A stretch of DNA of 64,000 bases, taken from Marsupella aquatica (lineage: Eukaryota > Marchantiophyta). Location of the stretch: NCBI GenBank assembly GCA_973895155.1, contig OZ316893.1, positions 12,896,001 through 12,960,000 of the forward strand. The letters are read 5' to 3'. Position numbers and translations under genes: made by a program. This document shows positions 61,749-64,000 of this stretch, in pieces. The notes beneath the pieces are model-generated. The model saw nothing but the letters and a program-made list of their open reading frames with translations, had not been told where the DNA came from and ran no database searches. Within the stretch, counting starts at the first letter, position 1, and each line of letters starts with the position of its first letter.

Positions 61749-62177
61749 TTAGACCTTTCTAATCAGAAGATACAAGCGCTGATCAACATGGAAGAGGTGC
61801 AGATTGTTAGGATCCCCCTTCAACATCAACAAAAGACCGCCAAAGGAAATGTATATCTCCACTTTGCTTGCACCACCTTGCTCAACTTTACTGTACGTGT
61901 ACAGCTTACCATACATTACATATTCACACTTGTCAGCTAGGCTTTTTCTTCCGCTCTGGTCAAAGAATCCGTCATCTGGAGTTCCATCCAAACTCAGGGT
62001 GGTGGCGATTGCCAGCATGAACTTCTCATCCATGTGCATTGAATATACATCCAGCATCAACTCCATATCGAATTGCTCACTGCGTGCGACGATTCGCTTC
62101 ACCCTGTCCCACTTTTTGGCATCCGGATCCAGTCTAACAGCAGTGAAAATGTCTTCAAATAATTGTGCTTCCGACAT
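61749..62177 (-). CDS. RPB8: RNA polymerases I, II and III subunit RPB8 (RPABC3)
   Basis: A single uninterrupted minus-strand frame from ATG 62177 to TAA gives 142 residues, the normal RPB8 size (about 145). Recognisable family blocks are LFEDIF at the N-terminus, RIVARSEQFDMELMLDV, LSLDGTPDDGFFDQSGRKSL, CEYVMYGKLY, YISFGGLLLMLKGDP and DQRLYLLIRKV at the C-terminus. RPB8 is a shared OB-fold-like subunit of all three nuclear RNA polymerases. About four residues are missing in the loop after LDV, where other plants have an NTEVYPM-type sequence and this one has YSM. No intron is needed within the coding region, unlike every other gene in the window, so it could be an old retrocopy that is still intact; no poly(A) trace was seen. 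Confidence 0.95.
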   Translation of the reverse strand: MSEAQLFEDIFTAVRLDPDAKKWDRVKRIVARSEQFDMELMLDVYSMHMDEKFMLAIATTLSLDGTPDDGFFDQSGRKSLADKCEYVMYGKLYTYSKVEQGGASKVEIYISFGGLLLMLKGDPNNLHLFHVDQRLYLLIRKV

Positions 62178-62860
62178 TGCCACCGACGGAAGCTCAGATT
62201 TTACCAGTCCCGGCCACTAATGGGTTGATTGTGTGAACCTGCACAGCGGCAACCAGAGAACAGAACTCGTAAACAGACTGGCCTCCTTTAGACAGGTCTA
62301 ATATATTTCTCGGCTAAACTTTCGTTGATATTTAAATTCAAACCATCATTGAAGCCTTCTCTAAATCATTCGGAAACTGAAACAGGTAAGTACTAAAAAG
62401 CCAGGTAGCTTACGCTCACGAGTAGCGTTGAAACGCAAGGCCACGTTCAAAACAAGAAGATGCGGAGCTCTCAGTCCCTTTCCTGGTGGCAAACCCAATT
62501 ACATCAACTCACCACTCATCACACACAGAAAACAAAAAACAGAAGAGAAGAAAGCAAGCAGGACCATAACGTGGAATGGCCAATTGACTCCGCGTCAATT
62601 CTCACAGCCCACAACAATGCAATCGCCCCACCCCACCACCAGTACTCCCTTCGCAACTGAAAACGAAAGAAACTACTGTTCCCAAGCGAAATGAGGGCTC
62701 TCCCTCACAAAATTGCTGTCCCTCCCTCCGTTCGCAGGCAGAAGAATCGCACGAAACAGGGGAGGGGAAGAAATCGGGAGTTCTCCTCCTCGCTTGCCAC
62801 AGACACGACATTCAAGCGAACGGCAGGAGCCACCATTGCAGAAAACTCAGGGACGTTCGA
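62178..62860. other. Upstream region of RPB8
   Basis: Promoter and 5' UTR of the minus-strand RPB8 gene are expected here. No further coding signal was recognised. Near 62815 the first degenerate unit of the 77-bp array begins. Confidence 0.4.
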
Positions 62861-63245
62861 GTGAACTACAGGAGCCATGATTGCAGAAACTTTAGTATGT
62901 CAATGCAAACATCACTCCTAATGCTCGAAAAGCTCTAGTGAACTACAGGAGCCATGATTGCAGAAATTTTAGTATGTCAATGCAAACATCACTCCTAATG
63001 CTCGAAAAACTCATGTGAACTACAGGAGCCATGACTGCAGAAATTTTAGTATGTCAATGCAAACATCACTCCTAATGCTCGAAAAGCTCAAGTGAATTAC
63101 AGGAGCCATGATTGCAGAAACTTTAGTATGTGAATGCAAACATGACTCCTAATGCTCGAAACGCTCAAGTGAACTACAGGAGCCATGATTGCAGAAATTT
63201 TAGTATGTGAATGCAAACATCACTCCTAATGCTCGAAAAGCTCAG
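62861..63245. repeat. Five tandem copies of an exact 77-bp unit
   Basis: Copies begin at 62861, 62938, 63015, 63092 and 63169 with GTGAACTACAGGAGCCATGA and CAAACATCACTCCTAATGCT. Spacing is 77 bp each time and divergence is a few bases per copy. Degenerate partial units flank it (62815-62860 and 63246-63360). Confidence 0.97.
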
Positions 63246-63360
63246 GAGAGATCATTTCAGAAATTCAGGGACATTCGAGTGAATTACAGTAGCCATCAAA
63301 TTACAGAAACTCCAGTACGTCAATGCAAAGATCACTACTGAATACTCGAAAAGCCCGTGC

Positions 63361-64000
63361 AACACCCGCTTCTAAAGCTAAGAATTACGTGTTGTGGTGT
63401 GCGGAATTGAGACGAGTGTATTGAAGCTAAGACTTTTATTTGAGAGCTTGACATTATATTTCATATATAGCATGCTAATTCTAGAACATGCTTGATATTT
63501 TGTCTCGTAATGATATATAAGTGCAAAAAGACGCCCAACAGTGAGAGAGGATCCCACACGGGAAAGCCCCAATCAAGGGGGCCAACTAGTGTATTTTTTA
63601 AGGTTTTTACTTTTTGGCCAGAGTGGCCATGTCTAGTATGTGAAGGAGAAGATGCTCAAAATATTCTTTATTTGATTACTTAATTGACAGTCAGATCTGG
63701 CTAGATTTTAAGTATGGCTGTTAGATATGGCTAATGGGAAGTGTGATTAGGTGGAACACTGGCTAATGAAAGAAATGTATTAGCACATTTTTGCCAAAAA
63801 TGGAAAAAGTTTTTGGGGAAGGTGGAATCTGACAAATTTTTGCCACTAACAAAAAGGCTAGGGCCAACCAAGGAGCCAAAAAGCACATGGGACCAGGAAA
63901 GAAGTTGTTAGGAACTGCCTTGACTTCCCGACTTTAGTTAGTTTGGCCGAACTGGGGTTAGTCGATCCTTGGTTGGTTTAGGATAAGATCCACTTATTTA
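63361..64000. other. AT-rich right edge, no gene recognised
   Basis: Only short frames without family resemblance. TTTTTGCCA recurs near 63786 and 63836. Confidence 0.4.

Overview
The window is nuclear DNA of a land plant. Its genes are split by many introns (mostly GT-AG) with typical plant exon structures. The intervening DNA is full of retroelement debris, microsatellites and short tandem arrays, and there are no operons or Shine-Dalgarno sites. The gene set (receptor-like protein RLP4, NFXL2, AGD8/9-type ARF-GAP, RCI2/PMP3, RPB8) is plant-typical. A coiled-coil gene resembling ciliary ODAD3/CCDC151/ODA10 hints at a lineage with swimming sperm (bryophyte, lycophyte or fern grade). I cannot name the species, and that inference is soft.

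Layout. 1-2.5 kb (+): a transposon-like coding sequence of the DUF7869 type, interrupted by one in-frame stop. 2.5-6.5 kb: short tandem repeats and a LINE-like reverse-transcriptase tail. 6.5-12.3 kb (-): nine-exon RLP4-like gene (malectin-like domain, LRRs, transmembrane helix, no kinase). 12.3-16.5 kb: low-complexity leader DNA and unannotatable sequence. 16.6-19.1 kb (+): small membrane-anchored thioredoxin-fold protein. 19.1-22.1 kb: retroelement-like remnant and repeats. 22.1-23.3 kb (-): 54-residue PMP3/RCI2 protein. 23.4-30 kb: repeat-rich gene desert. 30.0-35.8 kb (+): twelve-exon NFXL2 zinc-finger gene. 38-39 kb (-): broken LRR receptor-like pseudogene. 40.0-44.0 kb (-): seven-exon ARF-GAP of the ARFGAP2/3 (Glo3) class. 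44-49.4 kb: triplicated leader repeat, 40-bp array inside an inverted-repeat structure, 78-bp array. 49.5-51.7 kb (+): five-exon gene matching the C-terminal domain of BORC subunit 6 (lyspersin). 51.8-56.2 kb: two more arrays. 56.2-61.2 kb (+): eight-exon coiled-coil gene. 61.5-62.2 kb (-): RPB8 coding sequence without introns, followed by an RPB8-tail-like fragment with twin hairpins. 62.9-63.3 kb: 77-bp tandem array.

The genes do not form one pathway. They are independent housekeeping, trafficking, signalling and stress genes. Exon models were built by hand: splice sites, reading phase and family similarity agree for every gene, and each joined coding length is a whole number of codons. Family names rest on recognised motifs, not on a database search. 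The least described coding content is the BORCS6-like gene, the ODAD3-like gene and the CVTC thioredoxin-fold membrane protein.
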